A DNA stretch of 64,000 nt, taken from Deltaproteobacteria bacterium. Lineage in GTDB: Bacteria > Desulfobacterota > Desulfuromonadia > Geobacterales > Pseudopelobacteraceae. This document shows positions 19,127-28,700 of the stretch, piece by piece (positions within the stretch are counted from its first letter, which is position 1; every line of letters starts with the position of its first letter). The notes under the pieces are model-generated. The model was given only the letters and a program-made list of their open reading frames with translations. It did no database searches and was not told the origin of the DNA. The translations under genes were made by a program, and so were the position numbers. The stretch is from positions 124,001 through 188,000 of the forward strand of contig JACPFJ010000006.1 in the NCBI GenBank assembly GCA_016182975.1, in the 5' to 3' direction.

Positions 19127-19942
19127 TCAAAGCGTACCAATTTCTGCCAACGCTCGCTCCAGGTCGCTATCGGATATTTTGACTGTGCCGTGCCAATGGG
19201 GCTGGTCTTCCATGAAGGAGACTCCCTTCCCTTTGACAGTCCGGGCGACGATCAGTGTCGGCTTGTCCCTACAGTCGCGGGCCGCGTGGAAGGCGCTGGC
19301 AAGGAAGTCACAGTCATGGCCATCGGTCTCGATCACGTTCCAGCGAAACGCCTCTATTTTCTCCCGTACCGGTGCATAGTCCATGGTGTCGCAAACCCGG
19401 CCGTCGGCCTGAAGAGTATTGGCGTCGAGAATCGCACAGAGGGAGGCTACCCTGTGGTGACCGGTGGCCATTATTGCCTCCCAGGTGCATCCTTCCTGCA
19501 TGTCGCCGTCACCAAGGATGACCCATGTCCTGAAGTTCCTGCCTGTACAGCGTCCCCCAAGAGCCATCCCCAGCCCCTGAGAAAGTCCCATGCCAAGGGA
19601 CCCGGAAGGAGCGTCGATCCCCGGAATTGAAACTGATGGGTGCCCCTGGAGTAAGCCGTCGAGTCGCCGGAAACGATCGAATTCAGCGCAGTCGAAGAAC
19701 CCCCTCAAGCCAAGAGCTGCGTAAAGGGATGCACAGCCATGCCCTTTTGAGAGGACAAGGCGATCACGATCCGACCAGCGGGGCTGGTGAGGGTCAATGC
19801 GCATCTCGCTGAAATAGAGCACCGCCAGGACGTCAGCTATGGACAGGGCTCCGCCGGGGTGCCCTCCAGTGCTTCGATGGATTATTCGAAGGGTCTCGCC
19901 ACGGATCTGGCGGGCATGGTACCTTAGGTCGCTGTCGGTCAT
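19127..19942 (-). CDS. Transketolase-like protein, N-terminal (ThDP pyrophosphate-binding) subunit
   Basis: 271 residues, the PP half of a split transketolase. SKGHGCASLYAALGLRG is the typical early motif. GDGDMQEGCTWEAIMA followed by ILDANTLQADG is the GDG...N signature that holds Mg2+ and the diphosphate, and TVKGKGVSFME closes the domain. It is followed after a 63-base gap by the C-terminal subunit. The transketolase pair belongs to the glycan operon and probably supplies a sugar backbone. Confidence 0.9.
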   Translation of the reverse strand: MTDSDLRYHARQIRGETLRIIHRSTGGHPGGALSIADVLAVLYFSEMRIDPHQPRWSDRDRLVLSKGHGCASLYAALGLRGFFDCAEFDRFRRLDGLLQGHPSVSIPGIDAPSGSLGMGLSQGLGMALGGRCTGRNFRTWVILGDGDMQEGCTWEAIMATGHHRVASLCAILDANTLQADGRVCDTMDYAPVREKIEAFRWNVIETDGHDCDFLASAFHAARDCRDKPTLIVARTVKGKGVSFMEDQPHWHGTVKISDSDLERALAEIGTL

Positions 19943-19959
19943 GAATGATCTCCGTCTGG

Positions 19960-21207
19960 TTATGTGAAACTGGGCACCGCTTGCATGGCCTTTGCGGCCA
20001 AGGTGACATATTCCCCGATCTGATGACGTCCCTCGGCGGTGCGCCGTCTCATATGTTGCGCCAACTGATCTCGTTCTTCGAACACGTGGTCCAAGCGTGC
20101 CATCAGCTGATTAATGCTGAAGATTGCTGGGGTCACGACCAATTCGGGGCAGCCAAGCCATTGCATAAAGCTGGCCACTTTGGGGTTGTAGCTGACTGCT
20201 ACCGTTGGCACCCCTTCAATGGCCGCGCAGACATTGCCATGGAGTCGGGTGCAGAGAGCGACCGAGGCTCCGGCGTACAGGCCCTGAGTCTCCCTGATGG
20301 ATAGGTGGTCCTGGACCACCAGGGCATTGTCTGACATCTTCATCCGACGTACCACCTCAACAGCTACCTGCCGGTCGTCTTCCAACGGGTTGCCGTGGCT
20401 GTAAGTGCACTGGGGAACAAAAAGGAGTGTCGCTTTCTTTTCAGCGGCCAACCTGTCGCAGACGGTCGCCATGACATCAAGGTAGTGGTTGGAAGATAGC
20501 TCAGGTGAGTCGGGAATGTTTCGCACCGACAGAGCGACCAACGGGCCACCCCGGTTGTTGGCCTCTGCGATGATTCGTTGCTGTTTTGGGTCGCCAGCAC
20601 CTACCGGCTCAAGGCCAAGCACAGGATCCGGTAACAGAGTGATCTCTCCGTTGAAATCGAGCCCACGGAGTTCGTCGATGCTTCGCTCGTCACGCACGGT
20701 GATGATGTTTGCCAGTCGTGCCGCCATGCGGGTGAGGTCTCGGCCGTAGTCGGTGCGTAGTGGTCCCACGGATATTCCGAACCACATGACCGGAGTCCCG
20801 GCCATGTGTGCCATCAGAGTTAGAATGACAAAGTAGGGGATCGGACCTCGCAGCAGGTCGATGGAATAATCCACAAGGGCGTTCCCCGCACCGAGCACCA
20901 ACAGATTGCTTTCGCAAATTTCCCTGTAGAGACGACAAAGATTCGTGCGATCATCACTGAAATTGAACCCTTGGAACCATTTGCCAACGCTTTCAGACTT
21001 GCTCGCATACTCAAAATTCGGAACTGAGCGCATGCCGTAGGGAGCATACAGGTCCTCTCCGGCATGACGGCAGACCACGACACCCTCAAGACCAGGAAAA
21101 TACTGGCACAACTCTTTATACATGACCACTAGGGCGGCATCATCCCCCTGGCTTTGAATACCGTATGCCCCTGCGAAAACCACTTTCTTTGACATTTGAC
21201 CAGACAC
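19960..21207 (-). CDS. Polysaccharide pyruvyltransferase-like protein (CsaB/WcaK family)
   Basis: 415 residues. GAYGIQSQGDDAALVVM matches the family's first motif (GxxGxxNxGD-like), NLLVLGAGNALVD the second, and VSYNPKVASFMQWLG and CTRLHGNVCAAIEGVPTVA the C-terminal nucleotide-site motif (R-H-G). Members transfer a pyruvate ketal from phosphoenolpyruvate to a sugar, or act as glycosyltransferase-like enzymes with the same fold. It starts one base after the upstream methyltransferase ends. A pyruvyl group would give the glycan a negative charge. Confidence 0.85.
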   Translation of the reverse strand: MSGQMSKKVVFAGAYGIQSQGDDAALVVMYKELCQYFPGLEGVVVCRHAGEDLYAPYGMRSVPNFEYASKSESVGKWFQGFNFSDDRTNLCRLYREICESNLLVLGAGNALVDYSIDLLRGPIPYFVILTLMAHMAGTPVMWFGISVGPLRTDYGRDLTRMAARLANIITVRDERSIDELRGLDFNGEITLLPDPVLGLEPVGAGDPKQQRIIAEANNRGGPLVALSVRNIPDSPELSSNHYLDVMATVCDRLAAEKKATLLFVPQCTYSHGNPLEDDRQVAVEVVRRMKMSDNALVVQDHLSIRETQGLYAGASVALCTRLHGNVCAAIEGVPTVAVSYNPKVASFMQWLGCPELVVTPAIFSINQLMARLDHVFEERDQLAQHMRRRTAEGRHQIGEYVTLAAKAMQAVPSFT

Positions 21208-21834
21208 CTATCGAGTTAACGCCACGACCCAATACGAGTCACGTAGCTGTCGGTTGTTGGCGGTGAATTCACTCAGTTCAATCTGCTGCACCTGAAAACC
21301 AGAACAGAGGGCCTCAATCTGTTCCAAAGTCAAGTCTGTGGGTTTATGAACAATAGTACTAAGTCGTGTCTCATCATAGATATTCCTGTCGGAACGTGTG
21401 CTGAACAGGATGTTACCACCTGGTCGGACAACGCGGCGCATTTCTGACAGGACCTTCGGGATATCATCAAATGAAAAAACGTGGAGAGACCTCCAAGCAA
21501 CCAATGCGTCGAAGGATATATCCGAAAAAGGCAATTCAAGGGAGTTTCCCTGATGCAGGGAGGCCTGTACCCCGCGTTTTACCAGCAGTTTACGGGCCAA
21601 CTGCAATGCAGCCTCCGAAATGTCGCAACCCACTGTCTCATATCCGAGTTCTGCCAGCAGTGCGGTATGACGCCCGGCGCCGCAATTCATGTCAAGAACT
21701 TTGCGGATATCTACCTGCTTCAGCCAGCGCTTGGCATAGCGCACCACATAATCGTCGGGCCATTCCAGAGCCATGTTATCTGCCTCTTTGACTTGGTGAA
21801 AATCTTCCCAGCGATCTTTAACAACCTCTTTCAT
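21208..21834 (-). CDS. SAM-dependent methyltransferase (Methyltransf_11 type)
   Basis: 208 residues if started at ATG 21834, which has GAGGAG six bases upstream; the track adds six codons. VLDMNCGAGRHTALLAELG is the SAM-binding motif I, VGCDIS motif II, and VVRPGGNILFSTRS the post-motif. It is likely to methylate a sugar or small intermediate of this glycan pathway. Genes on both sides are a few bases away. Confidence 0.8.
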   Translation of the reverse strand: MKEVVKDRWEDFHQVKEADNMALEWPDDYVVRYAKRWLKQVDIRKVLDMNCGAGRHTALLAELGYETVGCDISEAALQLARKLLVKRGVQASLHQGNSLELPFSDISFDALVAWRSLHVFSFDDIPKVLSEMRRVVRPGGNILFSTRSDRNIYDETRLSTIVHKPTDLTLEQIEALCSGFQVQQIELSEFTANNRQLRDSYWVVALTR

Positions 21835-21864
21835 GATATCTCCTCTATTCAAGAATTTCGGGGC

Positions 21865-23142
21865 TTAATTGTCATTCCAGGCAGAGTCGATGGGAAAAAC
21901 CACTTCTGCGCTCCACTTGGCCGAATTACGAAAATACGTATCAATCCTATGAAGCCATTGTTGCCCCGCACGAGCAGCAGCTTCAAGGGTCTCCCCCTTG
22001 CTGAAAAACGAACCCACTCGAAGGGGGGCTGACGAAGTGACAGTGCCTCGACTGAGACCGGAATCGGGCGAAAAGGTCCCGTTGACGGCGACTCCAGAGC
22101 ATAACTTCACCAACTCTTCTCCACAGGTATCCAGATTCCTGCACCAGAGGTAAGTTATGGCAGCACCTCGCCACCATCGCCTTTTCTCTGCCAGCGGTTG
22201 ACCCATACAGAGCTGGGAAAAGAATCCCATTACATCGATTCCGCAGGATTCGGCCATAAGGTGACGGATTGAACCAAGAGCCATATCAAAATCGATTAGT
22301 TCTGGCTGAACAGGATCCAACATGATGTCAATATTAAATGGAGTGTCTGTTAGGCCCACATGCCGGCAGAATTGCTCGATCATTGCCTGCAGATATGGAG
22401 AGGTATCATTACGTTGACACCCCTCTGAAGGACCGACTGCCAAACCGATGGGCACTCCGGGATCCCCCGGTCCAAAACATCGGCGGGCGATCACACTCGA
22501 CTTGACTCGTCCGTGTTGCAAAAAGCCGGCAATCTTGACCTCTTCACCGGGGCAGAACGATTCGATTATCGCTTCTCCATTAGGGGAGAGCGAAGCGGCA
22601 GTCGATACAGCACGGGCCAGTTGATTGCCAGATCGACAGTAAGCAACACCCTTGCTGGCCCCTCCAGCAGAACGCGGCTTGACGACAGCCGGCATGAACC
22701 TCACGGCCTTAAAATCAAAGCTGGGATTCACGTGCATGCATTTCCTTCTGGTGAGGCTGAGTTCAGCCAGCGCTTGCCACATGCGATACTTGTCCAGAAC
22801 GCCAAGAACCGCTTCTTCGGTAGGATAAGGAACCCCCAGCCATGCTGCGCTGCGTGCTGCCGATATGTATGCCTGGCCGGTTGCCGGACAACATAGAGCT
22901 GCAATCCGTCTTTCCAATCCGGATTCCGAAATATTTTCCCGAATGCCCGGATAATCAAACGTACTGACCGGTATCAGAAAGTCGGCTTCTGCGGCACCAG
23001 GGGCAAGGGGATTCCTGTCTATGGCAACAACAAAATACCCCTGCCCTCGAAAGTGCTTGATGTACGGCACTTGGCCGGGGCCCGCGCCAAAGATGAGGAC
23101 AGCATCCTTTCCGCCTGAATGGATTATTCGGCCCTCTGTCAC
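21865..23142 (-). CDS. ATP-grasp family protein
   Basis: 425 residues from GTG 23142, overlapping the upstream methyltransferase stop as GTGA. Residues 14-35 (LIFGAGPGQVPYIKHF) form the pre-ATP Rossmann domain. VKPRSAGGASKGVAYC is the ATP-binding strand, IIESFCPGEEVKIAGFL the next, and PELIDFDMALG a possible metal-binding segment, although the usual E-N pair looks altered. This is the second ATP-grasp gene of the operon; it may couple a carboxylate such as an amino acid to the sugar. The function is not established from sequence. Confidence 0.7.
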   Translation of the reverse strand: MTEGRIIHSGGKDAVLIFGAGPGQVPYIKHFRGQGYFVVAIDRNPLAPGAAEADFLIPVSTFDYPGIRENISESGLERRIAALCCPATGQAYISAARSAAWLGVPYPTEEAVLGVLDKYRMWQALAELSLTRRKCMHVNPSFDFKAVRFMPAVVKPRSAGGASKGVAYCRSGNQLARAVSTAASLSPNGEAIIESFCPGEEVKIAGFLQHGRVKSSVIARRCFGPGDPGVPIGLAVGPSEGCQRNDTSPYLQAMIEQFCRHVGLTDTPFNIDIMLDPVQPELIDFDMALGSIRHLMAESCGIDVMGFFSQLCMGQPLAEKRRWWRGAAITYLWCRNLDTCGEELVKLCSGVAVNGTFSPDSGLSRGTVTSSAPLRVGSFFSKGETLEAAARAGQQWLHRIDTYFRNSAKWSAEVVFPIDSAWNDN

Positions 23143-24053
23143 CGCTTACGCCCAATCAATACGACTTCGCGACCTAACCCCAAACCGGCAAGAGCTTGGT
23201 AAAGCTGCTGCTTGACCTGACCAAGGCCGGCCTTTGCCAGGTTCAGCTCAAAATTTTTGCGCCGGCCATGGCAGGCACGCCCAAGGTCGTCGTTACCGAT
23301 GTAATTGTCACCCATGAGCAGGAAGAGGTCGATGGGAAAGGTTGTTTCCTGATGGAGCACTTCGAAGCCGCAGCGCTCCAGAAGTTGTTTCAATGATGCG
23401 AAATCGAAAAAGTTGATATGGTGGGGCGGAGCTACCCACCAGGGCTGAAAGCCGCATGCGGTACGCAGCGCATGCTGGAAGGGGCTGTAGTCGTTAGGCA
23501 CGATCACGCAGAGCAGGCCGCCCGGCGCCAGCAGCCCATGAGCACGCTTGACCATATCATGGGGGTGCGGGATATGTTCCAGAACCTGGCTAAGGTGCAC
23601 AACGTCAAATGTACCCAGTTGGGTTACCAGAGTATCGTCCAGGAACTCCTCGACGATTTCCAGCCCCAATTCCCGGCTGTGTGCTGCCGATTGAGATGAC
23701 GGTTCTATTCCAAGGGCATCCCAGCCCCGCTCTTTGCCTTGGAGCAGGAAAAATCCTGGCCCAGACCCTACATCTACAATGCGCCGGCGCACAGAGGGGA
23801 GCAGTTGCTCGAAAAGGTCGTAGCGCTCACCGTAAACTAGATTCCACCACTCCAGGTCCTCGCGATGACGCTCAAGATAGAGCGGTTTCTCGGTGGAGTA
23901 GTAATCTTCTCGATAGACCTTTTCAAGCTCTTCGGGAGTGGGAATGGGAGTGATATGCCTGAAGCCGCATGTACGACATTCGATGATGTCGAATCCTGCT
24001 ACCGAGTCGAGAATCTCTCCACAATGATTCTGCCAACTGATCGACTTAGGCAT
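23139..24053 (-). CDS. SAM methyltransferase with N-terminal Cys motif (Methyltransf_23 type)
   Basis: 304 residues; overlaps its upstream neighbour by 8 bases. The N-terminus holds Cys at about 11 and a CRTCG pair at about 27-30, possibly a small zinc site. RIVDVGSGPGFFLLQGKERG is motif I and LLAPGGLLCVIVPND the post-motif; the middle segment VVHLSQVLEHIPHP is typical of methyltransferases that modify nucleotide-bound or lipid-bound sugars. It lies directly behind the nonulosonate genes. Confidence 0.85.
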   Translation of the reverse strand: MPKSISWQNHCGEILDSVAGFDIIECRTCGFRHITPIPTPEELEKVYREDYYSTEKPLYLERHREDLEWWNLVYGERYDLFEQLLPSVRRRIVDVGSGPGFFLLQGKERGWDALGIEPSSQSAAHSRELGLEIVEEFLDDTLVTQLGTFDVVHLSQVLEHIPHPHDMVKRAHGLLAPGGLLCVIVPNDYSPFQHALRTACGFQPWWVAPPHHINFFDFASLKQLLERCGFEVLHQETTFPIDLFLLMGDNYIGNDDLGRACHGRRKNFELNLAKAGLGQVKQQLYQALAGLGLGREVVLIGRKR

Positions 24054-25824
24054 GTTGATTAAGACTCCTCTGCATGATGGTTTTCGCGATCCGCTCAGTC
24101 CCTCTTCCGTCGATAGCTGTCCGGGCTTTGTGCGACATGGCCAGGCACGTCTTTTTGTCGGTCAGCAGGGACCTGACCGCAGAAGCAATTGCATCGTCGC
24201 TGACTTCGTAATGGACACCGCAGCTCAGGGCCAGTCCCTGCTCGACAAATACCGATGCAGAGCGGGCATGATCTGGAGTCAGGGAGAGATACACCGCAGG
24301 GACTCCCATGGCTGCCAGCTCATAGGCAGTCACTCCAAAGGAGGCAATTGCGAGATCGACATTCGCCATGAGATTATTCATCTCCTGCACATTCTGCATT
24401 ACTCGGAAGCAGCGCCGTGTACGGCCGAGCAGAGCTTCAAGCTCTTCCCCTTGGCGGAAGCCCGCTCCAACGACAACCGTTGTCTCAAAGTCGCCATCCA
24501 GGTCATCCAGAATTTGCATGACACGCAGCGTCAAGCCTGCGGGGTCACTGCCTCCCATGGTCACCAGCAGATGTGGAATTATATTTTCACTTGCCGAAGG
24601 TCTATAGGAAAAACCACGACGTAGGGGAACCCAGTCCCAGCCTGTGAACAACTCGCCGGTAAAACCGCTCCAGTCAAGTTCACGCACTTGCGGTACCGGC
24701 GGATAGAAGGCAAGGTCGGCCTCAAGCCGGCGGACGGTTGGGTCGTCGAGAGTTGCTATCAGAACCCCTCTTTTGCGCCAGTGCCTCAGACATTCGATCG
24801 GAAGAGCGCTACGGACATCGACTGTCAGAATATCGGGGCCAAGCTGTTCCATAAGGCCGTCGAGCCAGTTCCCTTCACTCATATCGGCAGGCTTGGCTGC
24901 TATGGGAAATCCCTTCTCACTCACCAGAGCCATCCCCGGCTCTCCACTTGTCATTGCGAACGTGATCCCGCAGCCGTGTTTCTCGCGGAGTTCATCTGCA
25001 AGGGCCAAACAGCGGACAACGTGCCCCAGGCCGACAATGGCGTCGCCGTCACAGCGTACCAATACCCTGACAGTGCGGTCGGTGGCTTTCTTCTGGTATA
25101 TGTGCCTGTTGATCTCCAGCAGTTCCGGGCAGCTTCGCAATAGTCTTACCACATCGGTTATTTCGAGATCTCCGGGCGGGGCGGCCAAGCGGCGGTAAAG
25201 CTCTTCAATGAAACACAGGTCCGCGGGGGTGTCTACTGAGATGCGGGCCCCCTTGAATTGGTGCTCGGGGGAAATAGAGATGTGGGCAATGTGGAATGAT
25301 TCCGGGTGTTCCTTGAAGTAGGCTGTGATGTGTTCGATGGCTACCGGATCTTCTGCCGCTTCAGCCAGCAGACGATTCAAGGCGGCTCGTGTGAACGGGC
25401 AAAAACCTTCGTTGATGGAGTCAATTCCCTTTTCGCCCGTGCAATATTCCGCCCCTTCACCGATCAATGTCTCAACGAGACGATCAAGGGTCTCGGGGTC
25501 AATCAGCGGGGCATCTCCGGTCACACGGACTATGACATCCGGATCCAGCTGCGCGGCAGCCAGCGCGAACCGCTGCAAGACATTGTCTTCCGGGCCGCGC
25601 ACCAGTTCGATTCCTTCCATGCGGGCGAATTCAACAAGCGGATCGTCAGGGGAACCATCCGAGGTAGCAATAGCTATCACGCTTACAGTCCGGCATTTCC
25701 GCAGACGGTGAATAAGGTGCCAGAGTAACGGCTTACCAGCTAGCGGCTGCAGCACCTTGCCAGGCAGTCGGGTGGAACCCATGCGGGCCTGGATTATCGC
25801 AGCGACTTTGAGCTTTTTATGCAT
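24046..25824 (-). CDS. Fusion of SpsF/NeuA-type cytidylyltransferase and PseG-type nucleotide-sugar hydrolase
   Basis: 592 residues from ATG 25824 (the track start is a TTG three codons upstream). Residues 1-240: cytidylyltransferase with AIIQARMGSTRLPGKVL, the CTP-binding signature, and RVTGDAPLIDPE, the metal-binding acidic motif. Residues about 255-590: PseG-like GT-B-fold hydrolase (VRCDGDAIVGLGHVVRCLAL; ITVDV-like; LVTMGGSDPAGLT; ELAAMGVPAVYLSLTPDH). In pseudaminic acid synthesis PseG removes UDP from the altrose-type intermediate and PseF activates the finished sugar with CMP, so these are steps four and six joined in one chain. The neighbours PseB-, PseC- and NeuB-like genes support this reading. 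Confidence 0.85.
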   Translation of the reverse strand: MHKKLKVAAIIQARMGSTRLPGKVLQPLAGKPLLWHLIHRLRKCRTVSVIAIATSDGSPDDPLVEFARMEGIELVRGPEDNVLQRFALAAAQLDPDVIVRVTGDAPLIDPETLDRLVETLIGEGAEYCTGEKGIDSINEGFCPFTRAALNRLLAEAAEDPVAIEHITAYFKEHPESFHIAHISISPEHQFKGARISVDTPADLCFIEELYRRLAAPPGDLEITDVVRLLRSCPELLEINRHIYQKKATDRTVRVLVRCDGDAIVGLGHVVRCLALADELREKHGCGITFAMTSGEPGMALVSEKGFPIAAKPADMSEGNWLDGLMEQLGPDILTVDVRSALPIECLRHWRKRGVLIATLDDPTVRRLEADLAFYPPVPQVRELDWSGFTGELFTGWDWVPLRRGFSYRPSASENIIPHLLVTMGGSDPAGLTLRVMQILDDLDGDFETTVVVGAGFRQGEELEALLGRTRRCFRVMQNVQEMNNLMANVDLAIASFGVTAYELAAMGVPAVYLSLTPDHARSASVFVEQGLALSCGVHYEVSDDAIASAVRSLLTDKKTCLAMSHKARTAIDGRGTERIAKTIMQRSLNQHA

Positions 25825-25839
25825 AGTGTTCAATGCGAT

Positions 25840-26646
25840 TTATATGAACTTCCACACAATTATGCTGGTGGGGTTCAATGGGTTATTTCCGAAAGCATCA
25901 AATTCTGTATGCACTATTTCAATATCCTCTCCTGTTCTTAACAGATCAAGTAAATTCAAATTATAATCGTTTATTTTCAAATACTTATTTCGTAACAAAC
26001 CAATCAAATCTTCTCTTCCATCGTTATATATTGGCTCAAAATGCAGTATATATTTAAGTTTATGTTTTATTTTTCTCAAGGAATTGATTATGACAGTAGC
26101 ATCTGGAATCTGTTCTATAGAATGAACAGTAATGATGCTGGAATTATCTTTGATAAAATCATAGTCACTTTGTTCATAATAATTAAAATCATACATCTCA
26201 AAACCAAGCATTTTAGCCAGCTTTACGGCATTTTTTGAATATTCCCCTCCGTAAACATTACGGTCTTGATACTCCTTCAGCCAAATCATATTCTGCCCGT
26301 TACCTGCCCCAAGCTCGCATATGTATTCATTTTTGCAATATTTTTCGATCTGTTCCAATATTTTATTTCTTTTTAATGCAACTAACATACAGAAAGGCAT
26401 AAGATAAATACTGTCTTTAATAGCGACGTATGTTTCTTTGCTGGAAATTGCATACAATGACTTTGTTCTGTAGCTCTCAAGGTCCTGCTGGGCGACCTCA
26501 AGGCGTTTTCCGTACACTTCTAAGTTATATTCATTTTCTATTTGCTCAATTGTTCTTATTTTTTTGGATGTTGACTGATCACCTAATAATTTATCGGTCC
26601 ATACATTGTTGGCGTTCAGGTAATCGTTTAAAGATACGGGTTTCAC
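25840..26646 (-). CDS. AT-rich class I methyltransferase-like protein
   Basis: 268 residues. ICELGAGNGQNMIWLKEYQ is a SAM-binding loop and NVYGGEYSKNAVKLAK the following acidic strand, so a methyltransferase fold is likely. The DNA is far more AT-rich than NeuB before it and the cytidylyltransferase after it, a sign of separate origin. It sits exactly where a complete pseudaminic pathway often has its PseH acetyltransferase, but no acetyltransferase motif is visible. The modified substrate may be the nonulosonic acid or its carrier. Confidence 0.65.
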   Translation of the reverse strand: MKPVSLNDYLNANNVWTDKLLGDQSTSKKIRTIEQIENEYNLEVYGKRLEVAQQDLESYRTKSLYAISSKETYVAIKDSIYLMPFCMLVALKRNKILEQIEKYCKNEYICELGAGNGQNMIWLKEYQDRNVYGGEYSKNAVKLAKMLGFEMYDFNYYEQSDYDFIKDNSSIITVHSIEQIPDATVIINSLRKIKHKLKYILHFEPIYNDGREDLIGLLRNKYLKINDYNLNLLDLLRTGEDIEIVHTEFDAFGNNPLNPTSIIVWKFI

Positions 26647-26656
26647 AGAAGTTCTC

Positions 26657-27520
26657 CTATTTCGGAATCCACATATTTCTTATGGCTGCAAACGGCCTCA
26701 ACCCATCCACTGGATCTGCCCGCCAGTCACGGTCAGGCAACTCCACGGCGACGGGTACTTTTTCTCCGCTGCCATCGGAGAAAAATCCGTCAGTGACTGT
26801 GGCTATGACCTGTTCTATCTGATCCGGCAACCAGCAGTGCCCCGTCTTGAACTCCTCCCCTTCTCCCTCCAGATCCAGATGAAACTCGATCATTCCGGCA
26901 TCCCACTGGTGTACGGCCCGGTAGATGACAGCAGGCGATACACTGTGATCCGACCAGCCGGTCTTGCAGTTGAATGCATCTGCAAGTGTGCGGATCGCGG
27001 CCAGGTTGCATTGGTCGAGCGGAGTTGGATAGCCTGATACGCAGTGGAGCAGGGTCAGGTCAACGCAACCAGCGGAACGTAACGTTTCCACTGCTCCCTG
27101 GATTTCATCCATTGTAGCCATCCCCGTGGAGAGAACCACCGGTTTGTCGGTGTGAGCGCAGGCGGTCAGAAGATCGTTCCAGAGGAGTTCGTAGGAAGCA
27201 ATCTTGTAAAAATCCACGTAGGGCAAAAGTTCTTCCACTGCCTTGAGATAGAAGGGTGTGCATGAAAATTGTATCCCCCGCTCCCGACAATGGGCCGCAA
27301 GGGGGGCAAGGAACTCGACCGGCAGCTCCCACTCTTTACGAGCACGGTGCATGGGGCTTTTCTTCAATATCTCCGGAGCGAAGAGTTCCTCTATCCTGAA
27401 CAATTGGAATTTGACAGCTCCGCAGCCAACAGCAACGGCAGTGTCGATAAACCTGAAACAGCGCTCCAAATTCCGGTGGTGGTTGCTGGACACCTCAGCA
27501 ACAAAAAGTGGATCAGTCAT
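26657..27520 (-). CDS. NeuB/PseI-like nonulosonate synthase lacking the SAF domain
   Basis: 287 residues from ATG 27520, preceded by GGGAGG and overlapping the aminotransferase stop by 8 bases (ATGACTGA). The barrel motifs are present: FVAEVSSNHHRN, GCGAVKFQLF, GIQFSCTPFYLKAVEEL, VVLSTGMATMDEI and LLHCVSGYPTPLDQCNL. It condenses phosphoenolpyruvate with a six-carbon amino sugar to a nine-carbon acid. Family members are usually about 340-350 residues with a C-terminal antifreeze-like SAF domain; here the chain ends soon after the barrel, so that domain is missing. The missing part is not seen downstream. Confidence 0.85.
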   Translation of the reverse strand: MTDPLFVAEVSSNHHRNLERCFRFIDTAVAVGCGAVKFQLFRIEELFAPEILKKSPMHRARKEWELPVEFLAPLAAHCRERGIQFSCTPFYLKAVEELLPYVDFYKIASYELLWNDLLTACAHTDKPVVLSTGMATMDEIQGAVETLRSAGCVDLTLLHCVSGYPTPLDQCNLAAIRTLADAFNCKTGWSDHSVSPAVIYRAVHQWDAGMIEFHLDLEGEGEEFKTGHCWLPDQIEQVIATVTDGFFSDGSGEKVPVAVELPDRDWRADPVDGLRPFAAIRNMWIPK

Positions 27521-28700
27521 GATACCTCCCGGCGCAGGCAGAATTGCACCCAAGAACATCTCGAAGAGCCACCACCACCTTGTTCTGTCCTCCCTCGGTT
27601 AAGTCTGGGTAGAGCGGTAGCGTGATGGCTTCCCGATAATGCCTCTCCGCCTCAGGGAAATCTCCGTCATGATAGCCGAGAGCGCGATAGTACGGGTGGG
27701 TATGCACCGGGATGTAGTGGAGGTTTACCATTATTCCCTGTTGCCGCAGTTCTTCGAAGACCACGTGATGACTCTTGTCGATCCTGTCATGGAGACGTAT
27801 GACGTAGAGATGAAAGGCGGAATGTGCGTCGGGATGCTGCCAGGGGAGGGTAAGCGGAAGGTCTTGGAGAAGTTCATTGTAACGTTGCGCGAGACGATGA
27901 CGACGCGCCACGAACTCGTTGATTTTCGTAATCTGGCTAACGCCCAAGGCGGCCTGAATATCGGTCATCCGGTAGTTGAAACCGAGCTCAATTTGCTGAT
28001 AATACCAAGGGCCGTGTGATTCTTCCGTCATCATTGATGGGTTGCGTGTAATGCCGTGGCTGCGCAATCGCATCAAATTTTCGTGCGTCTTCAAGTTGTT
28101 GGTCATGACCATCCCTCCTTCACCGGTGGTAATGATCTTGACCGGATGGAAGCTGAAGACAGTCATGTCCGAATAACGACAATTCCCTACCGGTTCTCCC
28201 TTATAGCGGCCGCCGATAGCATGGGATGCATCCTCAATGACTCTGAAGCCATAGCGCTTTGCCAGGTCGGCAATTGCCTCCATCTCACATGACTGGCCTG
28301 CGAAATGCACCGGTATGACAACCTTCGGCAGCTTTCCGGAGTGCAGCGCCTGCTCCAGCTTTTCTTCCAGACGCTCGACGCTCATGTTGTAGGTGCGGGG
28401 ATCAATATCGACAAAGTCAACGGTTGCACCGCAGTAAAGAGCACAGTTTGCAGATGCCACAAACGTATTGGGAGAAGTCCAGAGAATGTCGCCAGGAGCG
28501 AGGCCAGCTGCCAGGCAGGCGATATGCAATGCGGAAGTGGCGCTATTCACCGCCACGGCATGGTCGGCACCACAATAATGGGCAACGGTCTGTTCAAACC
28601 GCTCTACGGCCGGCCCTTGGGTCAACCAGTCGGATTTAAGAACCTCGACGACCGCCTGTATATCTGCCTCACTGATTGACTGGCGTCCGTAGGGAATCAT
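27513..28700 (-). CDS. pseC: UDP-4-keto-sugar aminotransferase, PseC-like (DegT/DnrJ/EryC1 family)
   Basis: 395 residues. SDWLTQGPAVERFE is the family start, EDASHAIGGRY the PLP ring-stacking region and FSFHPVKIITTGEGG the segment with the Schiff-base lysine. It should transaminate the product of the PseB-like dehydratase with glutamate as donor to give UDP-4-amino-4,6-dideoxy-L-AltNAc. It overlaps the dehydratase stop by 4 bases, which supports the pairing. The symbol is by homology and context; a related 4-amino sugar is possible. Confidence 0.9.
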   Translation of the reverse strand: MIPYGRQSISEADIQAVVEVLKSDWLTQGPAVERFEQTVAHYCGADHAVAVNSATSALHIACLAAGLAPGDILWTSPNTFVASANCALYCGATVDFVDIDPRTYNMSVERLEEKLEQALHSGKLPKVVIPVHFAGQSCEMEAIADLAKRYGFRVIEDASHAIGGRYKGEPVGNCRYSDMTVFSFHPVKIITTGEGGMVMTNNLKTHENLMRLRSHGITRNPSMMTEESHGPWYYQQIELGFNYRMTDIQAALGVSQITKINEFVARRHRLAQRYNELLQDLPLTLPWQHPDAHSAFHLYVIRLHDRIDKSHHVVFEELRQQGIMVNLHYIPVHTHPYYRALGYHDGDFPEAERHYREAITLPLYPDLTEGGQNKVVVALRDVLGCNSACAGRYHD

